Program-made: the position numbers and the translations under genes
Part shown: one piece after another, positions 52,544-62,380 of the stretch
Layout of the letters: the number at the start of each line of letters is the position of its first letter
Position numbering within the stretch: the first letter of the stretch is position 1
Assembly (NCBI GenBank): GCA_938048185.1
Contig: CALIVT010000001.1
Span: 62,001-126,000, forward strand
From: an uncultured Arenicella sp.
GTDB lineage: Bacteria; Pseudomonadota; Gammaproteobacteria; Arenicellales; Arenicellaceae
Length of the DNA: 64,000 nucleotides
Reading direction: 5' to 3'
The notes under the pieces: model-generated
Seen by the model: only the letters and a program-made list of their open reading frames with translations
Database searches by the model: none
Told to the model about the DNA's origin: nothing

Positions 52544-54406
52544 ATGACTAATGATTATCAACAGTGGCAGAGTGACCCTTTAGAGTTCTGGCGTTACCAA
52601 GCCCAAAGTATTGACTGGTTTACTCCGCCTGAAACAATTCTAAGTCAATCGAATGAAGGTGCTGCGTCGTGGTTTGAAGACGGCGAAATGAACACCTGCT
52701 ATCTGGCTTTGGATCACCACGTGCTTAACGGGCACGGACATCAAAAGGCGTTGATTTACGATTCGCCAGTGACCGGAAAACTGCGTTCGTATTCGTTTCA
52801 AGAATTAAGAGACGAAACCGCTAAGGTCGCCGGCATGTTGGTCGAATTGGGTGTGAAAAAGGGCGACACGGTCATTATTTATATGCCGATGATTCCCCAA
52901 GCGGCAATGGCAATGTTGGCATGCGCTCGAATTGGCGCAGTGCATTCTGTTGTGTTTGGCGGTTTTGCTGCACCAGAGTTAGCGTCGCGAATAGATGATG
53001 CTGAGCCGATCGTTATTTTGTCGGCCTCTTGTGGCATAGAGGTGAATCGCATAGTCGAATACAAGCCCATGATCGATGCTGCAATCAATTTGGCGAACCA
53101 TAAGCCGACTTATTCCGTGGTGTTGCAGAGAGAGGAAAAGGCGGCGCTGCTTGATCAGCCAATTGATCGAGATTGGGTCGAGTGTCTTGATGCCGCAGAG
53201 GCGGTTGGGCCCGTGAGCGTTCGCGGTGATGACCCACTTTACATACTCTACACCTCGGGCACGACCGGCAAGCCTAAAGGCGTTGTGCGCCAAAACGGTG
53301 GCCATGCGGTTGCACTTAAATACAGTATGGATGCGGTATACGGCATGAAACATGGCGATGTATTTTGGTCGGCCTCTGATGTTGGTTGGGTTGTCGGGCA
53401 TTCGTACATCGTTTATGGTCCTTTGCTGCACGGTTGTACCACCATCATGTTCGAAGGCAAACCAGTCATGACCCCCGATGCGGGTGCTTTTTGGCGAGTG
53501 ATCGAGCAGCACTCGGTTAATGCAATTTTTAGCGCGCCTACCGCTTTTCGGGCCATTCGACGAGAAGACCCTGACGGCTTATTGGTCTCTAAGTATGATA
53601 TTGATAGCCTGCGATGTGTTTTTGCCGCAGGCGAGCGCTTAGATCCGTCTACTCAAGAGTGGATGAGCAACACGCTTGGCGTGCCGATTATTGATAATTG
53701 GTGGCAGACCGAAACCGGTTGGCCAATCGCATCAAACCTAATGGGGCGAGAATCGCTTAGCGTTAAGCCCGGATCGGCAACCAAACCTGCGCCTGGTTTT
53801 GATGTGCAGATTTTAGACGACCATGGCCAGCCGCTTGCTCAAGGCGAGCAGGGTAATATCGCCATCAAGTTACCGTTACCCCCAGGTTGCTTAGCGTCTG
53901 TCTGGAACGATTATCCGCGTTTTATTGATTCTTATCTTAGTGATTACCTCGGCTACTATACCAGCGGCGATGGTGGGTATTTTGATGAAGACGGCTACCT
54001 GTTCGTTATGGGGCGGGTCGATGACGTGATCAATATTGCCGGTCATCGCCTGTCGACAGGTGACATAGAAGAGGTGATCGCTCAACACCCTGATGTAGCA
54101 GAATGCGCGGTGGTCGCCATGCATGATGATTTGAAAGGTGAGCTGCCGGTTGGATTTGTGGTGCTCAATAGTGCCGATGGCCAGAGCTCTCGAATCGAGA
54201 CTGAGTTGGTTGGGCGCGTTCGTCAATCGATTGGCGCGATCGCTTGCTACCAACACAGTCATTTGGTGAGCCGGTTGCCAAAAACACGCTCAGGCAAGGT
54301 GTTACGTAAAGTTCTTAAGGCCATGCTCAATGGTGAAAACATCGCGGTGCCTGCGACCATTGACGACCCTTCATCTTTAGACGATATAAAGAAGGTATTG
54401 CTGTAA
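52544..54406 (+). CDS. prpE: propionyl/acrylyl-CoA ligase (PrpE-like)
   Basis: An AMP-forming acyl-CoA synthetase of 620 residues. Motifs are the P-loop YTSGTTGKPKGVVR, the acyl-adenylate motif IDNWWQTETGW, the hinge [13 protein letters not shown], and the acetylatable Lys585 in KTRSGKVLRK. The sequence is closer to propionate-CoA ligase than to the true acetyl-CoA synthetase at 58983. The next gene is an acrylyl-CoA reductase, so the ligase may activate acrylate as well as propionate, as PrpE does in DMSP-using marine bacteria. Confidence 0.88.
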   Translation: MTNDYQQWQSDPLEFWRYQAQSIDWFTPPETILSQSNEGAASWFEDGEMNTCYLALDHHVLNGHGHQKALIYDSPVTGKLRSYSFQELRDETAKVAGMLVELGVKKGDTVIIYMPMIPQAAMAMLACARIGAVHSVVFGGFAAPELASRIDDAEPIVILSASCGIEVNRIVEYKPMIDAAINLANHKPTYSVVLQREEKAALLDQPIDRDWVECLDAAEAVGPVSVRGDDPLYILYTSGTTGKPKGVVRQNGGHAVALKYSMDAVYGMKHGDVFWSASDVGWVVGHSYIVYGPLLHGCTTIMFEGKPVMTPDAGAFWRVIEQHSVNAIFSAPTAFRAIRREDPDGLLVSKYDIDSLRCVFAAGERLDPSTQEWMSNTLGVPIIDNWWQTETGWPIASNLMGRESLSVKPGSATKPAPGFDVQILDDHGQPLAQGEQGNIAIKLPLPPGCLASVWNDYPRFIDSYLSDYLGYYTSGDGGYFDEDGYLFVMGRVDDVINIAGHRLSTGDIEEVIAQHPDVAECAVVAMHDDLKGELPVGFVVLNSADGQSSRIETELVGRVRQSIGAIACYQHSHLVSRLPKTRSGKVLRKVLKAMLNGENIAVPATIDDPSSLDDIKKVLL

Positions 54407-54464
54407 TAAGGAGTGCTAGCCTCGATTAGTCGAGCCCATAATCTTAGAAATAAGAATACCCATA

Positions 54465-55469
54465 ATGACCAATAATATTAATGTGATTATCGCTCGCGAC
54501 GTTAACGATGGCGCTGAAAAGCGTGTACAAGTAAAGCGCGAATCAATAGATCTACATGCATTGCCTGATCTCGATGTGTTGGTTGATATCGACTATTCGA
54601 GCCTGAATTATAAGGATGCCTTGGCGGTGAGCGGCCGGGCTCCGATATGCAGGCGTCTACCCATGGTTTGCGGTATTGATTTGGCAGGAACCGTTATCGA
54701 GTCTAAGTCTGGCGCGTGGCGAACTGGTGATCGGGTGTTGATTAATGGCTATGGCCTTTCAGAGACTCAATGGGGCGGTTATGCGCAGCAGCAACGGGTA
54801 TCGGCTGATTGGTTGGTGAAAAGGCCTGACACAATCTCAAGTAAGTTGGCCATGGCAATTGGCACTGCCGGCTATACCGCGATGCTATGCGTTAACGCCC
54901 TACGTGACCATGGTCTCACGCCCGCCGATGGGCCTATACTGGTCACCGGTGCCTCCGGTGGTGTCGGCTCTATTGCCTTGGTGTTATTGTCAAAGCTTGG
55001 TTTCACCTCGGTTGCGGTAAGTGGTCGTGAAAGTACACATTGTTACCTTAAATCATTGGGTGCGAGCGAGGTTGTTAGTCGAGATGAGTTTCATCGTGAC
55101 TCGAAAGCGCTGGAACGAGAAACGTGGGCGGGTGCAATTGACTCGGTCGGTAGCAAAACGCTGGCATGTCTGATAGCACAAATTAATTATGGTGGAATCG
55201 TAGCCGCATGCGGGCTTGCTGGCGGCGCTGATTTGCCGGCGTCAGTGATGCCTTTTATTCTCAGGGGAGTGACATTAAGAGGCACCGACTCAGTGATGGC
55301 TAGCCAAGTTGACCGGCAACGATCTTGGCAAGACCTAGCTGAGCTTATTACTATGGATGACCTTGAAACCGTCTGCCAAGTAGAACCGATGTCGCAATTG
55401 CCACAGCTCGCGAACGCTTTGCTCAAAGGGGAGCTTCAGGGCCGAATTGTTATTGACGTGAATGCTTAG
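54465..55469 (+). CDS. acuI: acrylyl-CoA reductase (AcuI/YhdH-like)
   Basis: An NADPH-dependent medium-chain reductase of 334 residues. It closely follows the YhdH/AcuI pattern: DYSSLNYKDALAVSGRAPI, MVCGIDLAGTV, GWGGYAQQ-like WGGYAQQQRVSADWLV, the Rossmann motif VTGASGGVGSIAL, and AVSGRESTHCYLKSLGASEV. The enzyme turns toxic acryloyl-CoA into propionyl-CoA. It follows the ligase gene by 59 bp, so acrylate would be activated and then reduced by two neighbouring products. Confidence 0.92.
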   Translation: MTNNINVIIARDVNDGAEKRVQVKRESIDLHALPDLDVLVDIDYSSLNYKDALAVSGRAPICRRLPMVCGIDLAGTVIESKSGAWRTGDRVLINGYGLSETQWGGYAQQQRVSADWLVKRPDTISSKLAMAIGTAGYTAMLCVNALRDHGLTPADGPILVTGASGGVGSIALVLLSKLGFTSVAVSGRESTHCYLKSLGASEVVSRDEFHRDSKALERETWAGAIDSVGSKTLACLIAQINYGGIVAACGLAGGADLPASVMPFILRGVTLRGTDSVMASQVDRQRSWQDLAELITMDDLETVCQVEPMSQLPQLANALLKGELQGRIVIDVNA

Positions 55470-55496
55470 TCTCAACGATAAAATCGGTGGTTACAA

Positions 55497-56156
55497 TTAG
55501 CTAGAGGGTGCACGCAGTTCAGGGTTTTTGGTTTGATGTTCTTTTGCGAATATTACTGCTTGCGTGCGATTATTGATCTTTAACTTTTTGAATACCGTGG
55601 TTATATGCGCTTTAACCGTGGCCTCGGTGATGTCTAAATCATAGGCGATTTGTTTGTTTAGCTTGCCTTTACCAATCTCGATTAAGACTTTAAGTTGTGA
55701 GGGCGTTAGGCTGCTAATCTGCGTCGCTGCGATGCTATTTGCGTTTGAAATATCTGGAGTTAGGTCGATATTTGCCGGAGCGTAAATATCGCCTCCGAGA
55801 ATCACATTGATCGCTTGCTTAATCACCTCGGGTTCAGATGATTTAATGATGTAGCCTGAGGCGTTGTAGTCTAGGCAGGTGCGAATGATAGTAGGGTCTT
55901 CATGCGCCGATACCACAACAACTGGGGTTGTTGGATGCAATTTCTTTAGCAAGGCCAGGTCTGTCAGCCCATTAGAATCGGGCATGTTTAAATCTAAAAA
56001 TACAATTTTAAACACCTGTTCATCGAGTGCCTTCTTGGTTTCGCTGTATTTGGTTGCGTAAACGACATCAGCGCCGGGTAGCACTGAGTTTGCAATAAAC
56101 GTTAGGGCTTCGCGAAAAAGCGGATGATCGTCAGCAATTAGTAGGGAATTACTCAT
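55497..56156 (-). CDS. crbR: LuxR-type response regulator (CrbR-like)
   Basis: A 219-residue response regulator. The receiver domain has Asp55 in IVFLDLNMPDSNG, and the C-terminal helix-turn-helix is LTPSQLKVLIEIGKGKLN and KQIAYDLDITEATVKAH. The ATG at 56156 is used rather than an upstream start because it gives the family's usual N-terminus MSNSLLIADDHPL. It lies divergent from the DUF4212/symporter genes and converges with acuI. The obvious partner is the SLC5-type kinase at 48947, as in CrbS/R. Confidence 0.9.
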   Translation of the reverse strand: MSNSLLIADDHPLFREALTFIANSVLPGADVVYATKYSETKKALDEQVFKIVFLDLNMPDSNGLTDLALLKKLHPTTPVVVVSAHEDPTIIRTCLDYNASGYIIKSSEPEVIKQAINVILGGDIYAPANIDLTPDISNANSIAATQISSLTPSQLKVLIEIGKGKLNKQIAYDLDITEATVKAHITTVFKKLKINNRTQAVIFAKEHQTKNPELRAPSS

Positions 56157-56294
56157 GTTGTAACTATAAACATTGCGGTGCCCGAGGCGCAACCCAAAGC
56201 GTTAGTTCAGGCCTAATACTTTTGTCCAATACTCGGAAGCACTAAGCGGGCGTAAACTTGGGCTTCTTATAATAATCGGATGGAGAAATCTACC

Positions 56295-56549
56295 ATGAAA
56301 AACAATGCTGAGGCTTATTGGAAAGCCAACGTAAGTTTGATTGTCAAACTCCTAATCATTTGGTTTGTTGTGCCGTTTCTCGGCGGAATTGTGTTTGTCG
56401 ACACACTTAACCAAATTAGTTTAGGCGGTTACCCATTAGGCTTTTGGATTGCCCAGCAAGGGTCTATCTATATGTTCGTCGTACTGATTTTTTACTACGC
56501 TAAAAAAATGAGTGACCTAGACGATCAATTTTCGAATGGAGGAGAGTGA
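56295..56549 (+). CDS. DUF4212 small membrane protein (symporter partner)
   Basis: An 84-residue protein with two membrane helices (LIVKLLIIWFVVPFLGGIVF and FWIAQQGSIYMFVVLIFYYA) and the N-terminal AYWKANVSL pattern. DUF4212 proteins are always linked to a VC_2705-type sodium/solute symporter, and are thought to be its small subunit, like YjcH with ActP. The start at 56295 has a GGAG site; an ATG at 56280 is also in frame. The gene meets the symporter gene almost without space. Confidence 0.9.
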   Translation: MKNNAEAYWKANVSLIVKLLIIWFVVPFLGGIVFVDTLNQISLGGYPLGFWIAQQGSIYMFVVLIFYYAKKMSDLDDQFSNGGE

Positions 56550-56551
56550 TC

Positions 56552-58288
56552 ATGGAACTTCAAACCTTAACCTATATTGTCGTTGGTTTAACCTTTGCTA
56601 CCTACATCGGTATAGCGATCTGGGCTAGAGCGGGTTCGACTAAAGAATTTTATGTTGCTGGCGGGGGTGTTCACCCAATTGCCAACGGTATGGCCACCGG
56701 TGCCGACTGGATGTCTGCGGCGTCGTTTATTTCCATGGCGGGCCTAATCGGGTTCTCCTATCAAGGTTATGGCGGTTCGGTATTTTTGCTCGGTTGGACA
56801 GGTGGTTATGTTCTATTGGCCATGTGTTTAGCACCGTACCTACGTAAGTTTGGCAAGTTTACCGTGCCAGAATTTATTGGTGATCGCTACTACTCCAATA
56901 CGGCTAAGGTTGTTGCCGTGATCTGTTTAATATTGGCATCGGTAACCTATGTTATTGGCCAAATGAAGGGCATTGGAGTGGCGTTTAGTCGTTTCTTAGA
57001 GACTTCATACGAAGCCGGTTTGACTGCAGGCATGGTCATTGTCTTTATCTATGCAGTACTCGGGGGTATGAAGGGCATTACCTATACCCAAATTGCACAA
57101 TATGTTGTGCTTATTTTTGCGTACACCATTCCAGCCATTTTTATATCTTTAGAGTTGACTGGCAACCCGATTCCTCAATTAGGTCTTGGTTCAACTTTGG
57201 TTTCCGACGGAACCTATGTGCTTGATAAGCTCAATCAGGTGGTGACCGAACTCGGGTTTGCCGAGTATACGACATCGACAAGGGGCAGCACCCTTAACAT
57301 GTTTGTGTACACCATGTCGCTAATGATTGGTACTGCCGGTTTACCTCACGTGATTATTCGATTTTTCACGGTCCCAAGTGTTAAAGATGCAAGAAAATCA
57401 GCAGGTTGGGCGTTGGTCTTTATCGCGATTCTTTATACCACTGCACCGGCTGTTGCGGGTATGGCGCGTCTTAATTTGATGAGCACAATTGAACCCACAC
57501 CGGGTAACTATTTGGCATACGATGAGCGGCCCCAATGGTTTAAGAATTGGGAAACAACGGGTTTGTTGAAGTATGAAGATAAAAATGACGACGGCTTAGT
57601 TCAGTACAGTGCTGACAAAGCCACCAACGAAATGGTTAAGATTGATAACGATATCTTAGTCCTTGCTAACCCTGAAATCGCGCGCTTACCCAATTGGGTC
57701 ATCGCCTTGGTAGCGGCGGGTGGTTTAGCCGCCGCGTTATCTACCGCCGCAGGTCTATTGTTAGCGATTTCGTCGGCGATTTCTCATGACCTACTTAAGG
57801 GTATTATTCGCCCCGATATTTCAGAAAAAGCGGAGTTAAATGCGTCACGTATTGCGATGGGATTTACCGTTCTATTAGCAGGGTATCTAGGGTTTAACCC
57901 TCCGGACTTTGCCGCGGGCACGGTTGCCTTGGCGTTTGGTTTAGCTGCATCGTCTATTTTTCCGGCAATCATGTTGGGTATATTTTACAAGCGCATGAAT
58001 ACCGCGGGTGCAGTCGCTGGCATGTTGTCGGGCATCGGCGTGACACTGTTCTACGTCTTTCAACACAAAGGCATTATGTTTGTTCAGAGCACGTCGTTCT
58101 TAGGTGATTTGGATCCAAACTGGTTTTTAGGTATTGAGCCTAACGCGTTTGGAGCGGTCGGTGCGGTGGTTAACTTCGTCGTCGCGTTTGCTGTGTGCAA
58201 AATAACGGCGGAACCCCCTAAGCATGTTCAAGACCTGGTTGATTTTATCAGAGCCCCCCATGGCGCTGGTGATGCAACATCACACTAG
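56552..58288 (+). CDS. acetate/short-chain acid sodium symporter (ActP-like, VC_2705 type)
   Basis: A 578-residue inner-membrane transporter of the SSS (SLC5) family, about 13 helices. Motifs are STKEFYVAGGGVHPIANGMATGADWMSAASF in two parts, typical of ActP-like proteins, and the GTAGLPHVIIRFFTVPSVKDAR signature. A hydrophilic insertion (about 325-370) is typical of the VC_2705 subfamily. The ATG at 56552 follows GGAGG, while a GTG six bases upstream would overlap the stop of DUF4212. It likely brings in acetate for Acs. Confidence 0.92.
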   Translation: MELQTLTYIVVGLTFATYIGIAIWARAGSTKEFYVAGGGVHPIANGMATGADWMSAASFISMAGLIGFSYQGYGGSVFLLGWTGGYVLLAMCLAPYLRKFGKFTVPEFIGDRYYSNTAKVVAVICLILASVTYVIGQMKGIGVAFSRFLETSYEAGLTAGMVIVFIYAVLGGMKGITYTQIAQYVVLIFAYTIPAIFISLELTGNPIPQLGLGSTLVSDGTYVLDKLNQVVTELGFAEYTTSTRGSTLNMFVYTMSLMIGTAGLPHVIIRFFTVPSVKDARKSAGWALVFIAILYTTAPAVAGMARLNLMSTIEPTPGNYLAYDERPQWFKNWETTGLLKYEDKNDDGLVQYSADKATNEMVKIDNDILVLANPEIARLPNWVIALVAAGGLAAALSTAAGLLLAISSAISHDLLKGIIRPDISEKAELNASRIAMGFTVLLAGYLGFNPPDFAAGTVALAFGLAASSIFPAIMLGIFYKRMNTAGAVAGMLSGIGVTLFYVFQHKGIMFVQSTSFLGDLDPNWFLGIEPNAFGAVGAVVNFVVAFAVCKITAEPPKHVQDLVDFIRAPHGAGDATSH

Positions 58289-58299
58289 GCTTGCGGTTT

Positions 58300-58328
58300 C
58301 TACCCTGCGAACTATATTCGTGGGGTAG
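58300..58328 (+). terminator. hairpin after the symporter gene
   Basis: CTACCCTGCGAA and TTCGTGGGGTAG pair over 12 positions (two wobble pairs) around CTATA, just past the stop codon. There is no good T-run, so it may be an RNA stability or partial termination structure. Confidence 0.5.
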
Positions 58329-58466
58329 CCCACCTTAGCGGGGCATGGAAGCCCATTATTTGACTTATCGTTTCTTTGCGCGGAGGATAAGTTTTTTTAA
58401 AAACCTTTTTATTCGTTAGCTTTTAATGATGCATTGAGGTTGAAAATGTACGAGATCGAAAATTAA

Positions 58467-58970
58467 ATGAGCTTCTTCACCAATAAGCACGTCATAACAG
58501 CGATGATCGTAGCCCCCATTTTGGCGGTCCTGTCGTATTATATGGTTGACCTAAGCGTCAAAGAGCAGCCTCACAAAGCCGTTGCAGGTAGTGCCTATAA
58601 GCTTATCGCTAAATCAAATTGTCGCTTTAGCAGCGGTGCTTGTGATTTGGAAAATGGCTCCTTTAAATCCACCGTGCGGGTATCTCTGGAAAATGGCCAA
58701 CAGTTATTGCACCTTTCATCGGATAATCGCTTACAAAATGCGAGCATTGGGTTTGTCACAAACGAGGGTGTCGAAGTTGGGCCGTTTAATATGATTGCTG
58801 TCGGAGAAAACGGCAATGACTGGAAACGTGAGTTTAACGTACCTGCCGATGCAAGCACCTTGTTGCGTGTGGCTTTAGTGGCCGATGATACGCATTACTA
58901 TTCTGAAACAAGCATGGGTTTCAGTGATTACAAAACATCGTTTAGTAAAGATTTTAGAAAGAATAATTAG
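58467..58970 (+). CDS. membrane-anchored protein of unknown function
   Basis: A 167-residue protein with one N-terminal helix (residues 8-28) that could be an uncleaved anchor, and a periplasmic beta-rich domain with two Cys (NCRFSSGACDLENG). It lies between the symporter and acs genes on the same strand, 12 bp before acs, so it probably belongs to the acetate operon. I do not recognise the family. Confidence 0.75.
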   Translation: MSFFTNKHVITAMIVAPILAVLSYYMVDLSVKEQPHKAVAGSAYKLIAKSNCRFSSGACDLENGSFKSTVRVSLENGQQLLHLSSDNRLQNASIGFVTNEGVEVGPFNMIAVGENGNDWKREFNVPADASTLLRVALVADDTHYYSETSMGFSDYKTSFSKDFRKNN

Positions 58971-58982
58971 CGAGTAGTAGAC

Positions 58983-60911
58983 ATGACTGATAGCACAATT
59001 TACCCGGTATTTGATTCGATTAAGCAGCGCACCCATTTAAATGCCCAGCAGTACCAAGAAATGTACGCACGTTCCTTGGCTGACCCCGATCAATTTTGGG
59101 CCGAGCAAGCTAATGCTAACCTTGATTGGTTCAAACCTTTTGATAAAGTCTCTGAATATGATTTTCATAGCGCTGATATCAAGTGGTTTGAAGGTGGTAA
59201 GCTCAATGTTTCATACAATTGTATTGATCGACATTTAGCACGCCGAGCAGACCAAACCGCCATCATTTGGGAAGGCGATGACCCTGATCAAAGTCAACAC
59301 ATTAGTTATCAAACTCTGCACGACGAAGTCTGTCGGCTAGCGAATGCGATGCGAAGCCTGGGTGTCGAGAAGGGTGACCGAATTTGCCTTTACATGCCTA
59401 TGATCCCTGAGGCTGTTTACGCGATGCTAGCGTGTACTCGCATTGGCGCGATTCATTCTGTTGTGTTTGGTGGCTTTTCTCCGGAGGCATTACGCGGTCG
59501 AATTAATGACTCTGAATGTAAAATGGTGATTACCGCCGACGAAGGGTTGCGCGGCGCTAAGCCCATACCATTGAAAGCGAATGTAGATGAGGCTTGCGAG
59601 CAAACCCCGTCGATTGAACATATTTTAGTATGCAAAGTCACGGGTAACGAAGTTGCGTGGAAAGAGGGTCGAGATATTTGGTATGACAAGCTGGTTTCGA
59701 CGCAGCCCAGTGTCTGTGAGCCTGAGCAAATGGACGCGGAAGACCCAATGTTTATTTTGTATACGTCCGGTTCTACAGGAACGCCCAAAGGCGTGATGCA
59801 CACGACCGGCGGCTATTTATTGACCGCTGCGATGACTTTTAAGTACGTGTTTGACTACCAAGAAGGAGAGGTTTATTGGTGTACTGCTGATGTTGGCTGG
59901 ATCACTGGCCATACGTATTTGACTTATGGCCCACTCGCCAATGGTGCAACCACCGTGGTGTTTGAGGGCGTGCCCACTTATCCAGATGCCAGTCGGTTTT
60001 GGCAGGTGGTGGACAAGCACCAAGTCAATATTTTCTATACTGCACCCACCGCTTTACGCGCGTTGATGGGGGCGGGTGATTCGTTTTTAGAGACAAGCTC
60101 ACGCTCGAGCTTACGAATTCTTGGCACGGTTGGCGAACCCATAAACCCAGAGGCGTGGGAATGGTATTTCGATAAGGTGGGTAACAAACGTTGCCCCATT
60201 GTTGATACGTGGTGGCAAACCGAAACTGGCGGTATCATGATTGTTCCCATGCCCGGCGCAACGGCGGCGAAACCTGGGTCGGCAACATTGCCATTCTTTG
60301 GTGTTGAACCAGTGCTGGTTGACGACGAGGGTAACGTGTTAGAGGGCGCTGCTTCGGGCAACTTAGTAATACCGCGTTCATGGCCGGGGCAAATGCGTGG
60401 CGTCTACAACGACCCCAAGCGCTTCTACGAAGCTTACTTTTCGATGTACCCCGGCTATTATTTTACCGGTGATGGTTGTCGTCGTGATGAAGACGGTTAC
60501 TACTGGATTACTGGTCGTGTCGACGATGTGATCAATGTGTCGGGTCATCGCATGGGCACCGCAGAAGTTGAAAGCGCTTTAGTGTTGCACAAAGCGGTGG
60601 CCGAAGCCGCGGTGGTTGGCTATCCGCACGATATTAAAGGGCAGGGCATTTATGCTTATGTCACGTTGATGGCCAACGAAAGCGACACCGACGAGCTCAA
60701 GACGGAGTTGGTAAAACACGTGCGCAAAGAAATTGGGCCGGTTGCAACGCCTGATGTTATTCACTGGGCACCCGGTTTGCCCAAAACTCGTTCCGGTAAA
60801 ATTATGCGACGTATATTGCGTAAAATAGCCGAGAATGATTATTCTAATCTTGGCGACATCAGCACCTTGGCGGACCCGGGTGTTGTTGATGATTTGATAG
60901 CCAGCCGCTAG
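58983..60911 (+). CDS. acs: acetyl-CoA synthetase
   Basis: AMP-forming enzyme that makes acetyl-CoA from acetate, 642 residues, close to the usual 650. Motifs: [52 protein letters not shown], and the regulatory Lys606 in [13 protein letters not shown], the site of acetylation in the family. It is the last gene of the symporter-linked run and the standard target of CrbS/R-type control. Confidence 0.97.
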   Translation: MTDSTIYPVFDSIKQRTHLNAQQYQEMYARSLADPDQFWAEQANANLDWFKPFDKVSEYDFHSADIKWFEGGKLNVSYNCIDRHLARRADQTAIIWEGDDPDQSQHISYQTLHDEVCRLANAMRSLGVEKGDRICLYMPMIPEAVYAMLACTRIGAIHSVVFGGFSPEALRGRINDSECKMVITADEGLRGAKPIPLKANVDEACEQTPSIEHILVCKVTGNEVAWKEGRDIWYDKLVSTQPSVCEPEQMDAEDPMFILYTSGSTGTPKGVMHTTGGYLLTAAMTFKYVFDYQEGEVYWCTADVGWITGHTYLTYGPLANGATTVVFEGVPTYPDASRFWQVVDKHQVNIFYTAPTALRALMGAGDSFLETSSRSSLRILGTVGEPINPEAWEWYFDKVGNKRCPIVDTWWQTETGGIMIVPMPGATAAKPGSATLPFFGVEPVLVDDEGNVLEGAASGNLVIPRSWPGQMRGVYNDPKRFYEAYFSMYPGYYFTGDGCRRDEDGYYWITGRVDDVINVSGHRMGTAEVESALVLHKAVAEAAVVGYPHDIKGQGIYAYVTLMANESDTDELKTELVKHVRKEIGPVATPDVIHWAPGLPKTRSGKIMRRILRKIAENDYSNLGDISTLADPGVVDDLIASR

Positions 60912-60935
60912 TCTGTAAACGCCCGGCACGCCCGA

Positions 60936-61196
60936 TCAAAGACACACCACGGCAAGTTTGCCGTTCTTTGATTTGAGCGGCACGCATAGGTCGTCCGGTT
61001 TGGTGCATATGTGCTCGACCGCGTCGATATGGCTGTAGAAATTCCAGCTGTTGCCATCGTAGCGAAATTGAATATCGAACGTATCTACTGCCCCGGATAC
61101 TAAGCTGCGAATATCGATTTTTGCGTAGTCTCCGACGTCACCACTTGGGTTGCCATCGGTATTTACGAGTATTAGACGAAAGGTCGTTCCGTTCGA
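60936..61196 (-). pseudogene. C-terminal remnant of a hairpin-tag exported protein
   Basis: On the minus strand an open stretch of 86 codons without a start ends in DDLCVPLKSKNGKLAVVCL and a TGA stop at 60936. An in-frame stop at 61197 and the lack of any signal peptide show that the 5' part is gone. The preceding residues (AKIDIRSLVSGAVDTFDIQF and DGNSWNFYSHI) resemble a beta-sandwich. The tag is of the CLPIKAKNN type, although this remnant is 36 kb from the others. Confidence 0.7.
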
Positions 61197-61414
61197 TCAG
61201 TGCCAGCGATAGTTTCGCTAACGTAGCGACCTTACATTTTATTGAGCTCACGTTGCGTTTTCTAAAATAAATCTCAATCAGTAGGGTTAGTTTTGGTCTA
61301 ATAAACGTCTAAACTCACTTCCTTTTACTGGACAATGCGCTAATATTTCGGGCGGGAAGTAAATGCAAAAAGTGCAATAATACGGTTCAAGTAAACTACG
61401 TAACAAGCACTAAA
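61197..61414. other. short intergenic region
   Basis: No feature is recognised beyond the expected promoter of the next gene. Confidence 0.4.
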
Positions 61415-61759
61415 ATGAGCCAAATGCCTAACTGCCCGAGCTGTGACTCGAGTTATGTCTATCAAGACCGAGAGCGTCTTAGCTGCCCCGAATGTGCGCA
61501 CGAATGGACAGCGGGTGAGGGCGAAAAGACCGACGTTGTTAAATGCTCGAACGGCAATCAGCTAAATAGCGGTGACTCAGTAACGGTTATTCGAGACCTA
61601 AAAGTAAAGGGTTCGTCGTCGGTAGTGAAAGTCGGCACCAGGGTGAAAAATATTCGCGTGCTCGACCCCGAATACGTGATCGATGGCCATGATATCGATT
61701 GTAAAATTGACGGCTTCGGTGCAATGAAACTAAAGTCGAGCGTGGTTAAGAAAAACTAA
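61415..61759 (+). CDS. yjdM: YjdM/PhnA-family zinc-ribbon protein
   Basis: A 114-residue protein with an N-terminal zinc ribbon ([21 protein letters not shown], four Cys in two CxxC pairs, positions 7-27) and the C-terminal YjdM domain ([18 protein letters not shown] and [15 protein letters not shown]). It was once called PhnA, though it is not a phosphonoacetate hydrolase. The function is unclear. Confidence 0.92.
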   Translation: MSQMPNCPSCDSSYVYQDRERLSCPECAHEWTAGEGEKTDVVKCSNGNQLNSGDSVTVIRDLKVKGSSSVVKVGTRVKNIRVLDPEYVIDGHDIDCKIDGFGAMKLKSSVVKKN

Positions 61760-61791
61760 TTTGCACGTCAGTAGTTTAAGAGGAATAAAAT

Positions 61792-62313
61792 ATGAGCAAT
61801 TCTTTGTACGACATTAGTGTTGGGTCATACCTACAATCGCTCGCGGGTGTTAGCCGAGTATTAGAAAAAGGCGCGCGTTATGCGTCTGATAACAATCTTA
61901 ATGCAGACGACTTTGTGAACAGCCGCTTACACTCTGATATGTTGCCTTTATTGTTTCAAGTGAATTGCGTTTATACGCAGACAGTTGGCGCGCTTGATTC
62001 CCTGCAGACCGGTGTATTCACACCTCCAAAATCGTCTAAGCCACTAGATTATGCGGGTATGCAATCTTTCGTCAAAGAGACAGCAGCCGAACTCGAGGCC
62101 GTGCGTGCAGACGAAGTTAACGCGGCGCAGGGTAGATCAGTATTGTTTAAAATGGGTGAACTAGAGATGCCGTTTACCGCCGAGAATTTTATCTTATCTT
62201 TCTCGCTTCCTAATTTATACTTCCATGCTGCGACCGCCTACGACATTCTAAGAATGAACGGTGTACCCTTAGGTAAGGCCGACTACCTCGGTACGATGCG
62301 TTTAGGCAGTTAG
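61792..62313 (+). CDS. DUF1993 family protein
   Basis: A 173-residue cytosolic helical protein of the DUF1993 family (LYDISVGSYLQSLAGVSRVL, LHSDMLPLLFQV, FSLPNLYFHAATAYDILRMNGVPLG). It resembles the DinB-like four-helix fold, where a conserved His often binds metal. No biochemical role is known. It is 32 bp from yjdM. Confidence 0.88.
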   Translation: MSNSLYDISVGSYLQSLAGVSRVLEKGARYASDNNLNADDFVNSRLHSDMLPLLFQVNCVYTQTVGALDSLQTGVFTPPKSSKPLDYAGMQSFVKETAAELEAVRADEVNAAQGRSVLFKMGELEMPFTAENFILSFSLPNLYFHAATAYDILRMNGVPLGKADYLGTMRLGS

Positions 62314-62380
62314 TAACTCAACGACTGGCTAATCAATGTCCCGACCACATGCTATAAAATACAATTAATGGAGTTCCATA

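Noticed and set aside
60939-61196. Remnant as an intact small gene on the minus strand
   Set aside because: No start codon gives a signal peptide, and an in-frame stop lies directly upstream.
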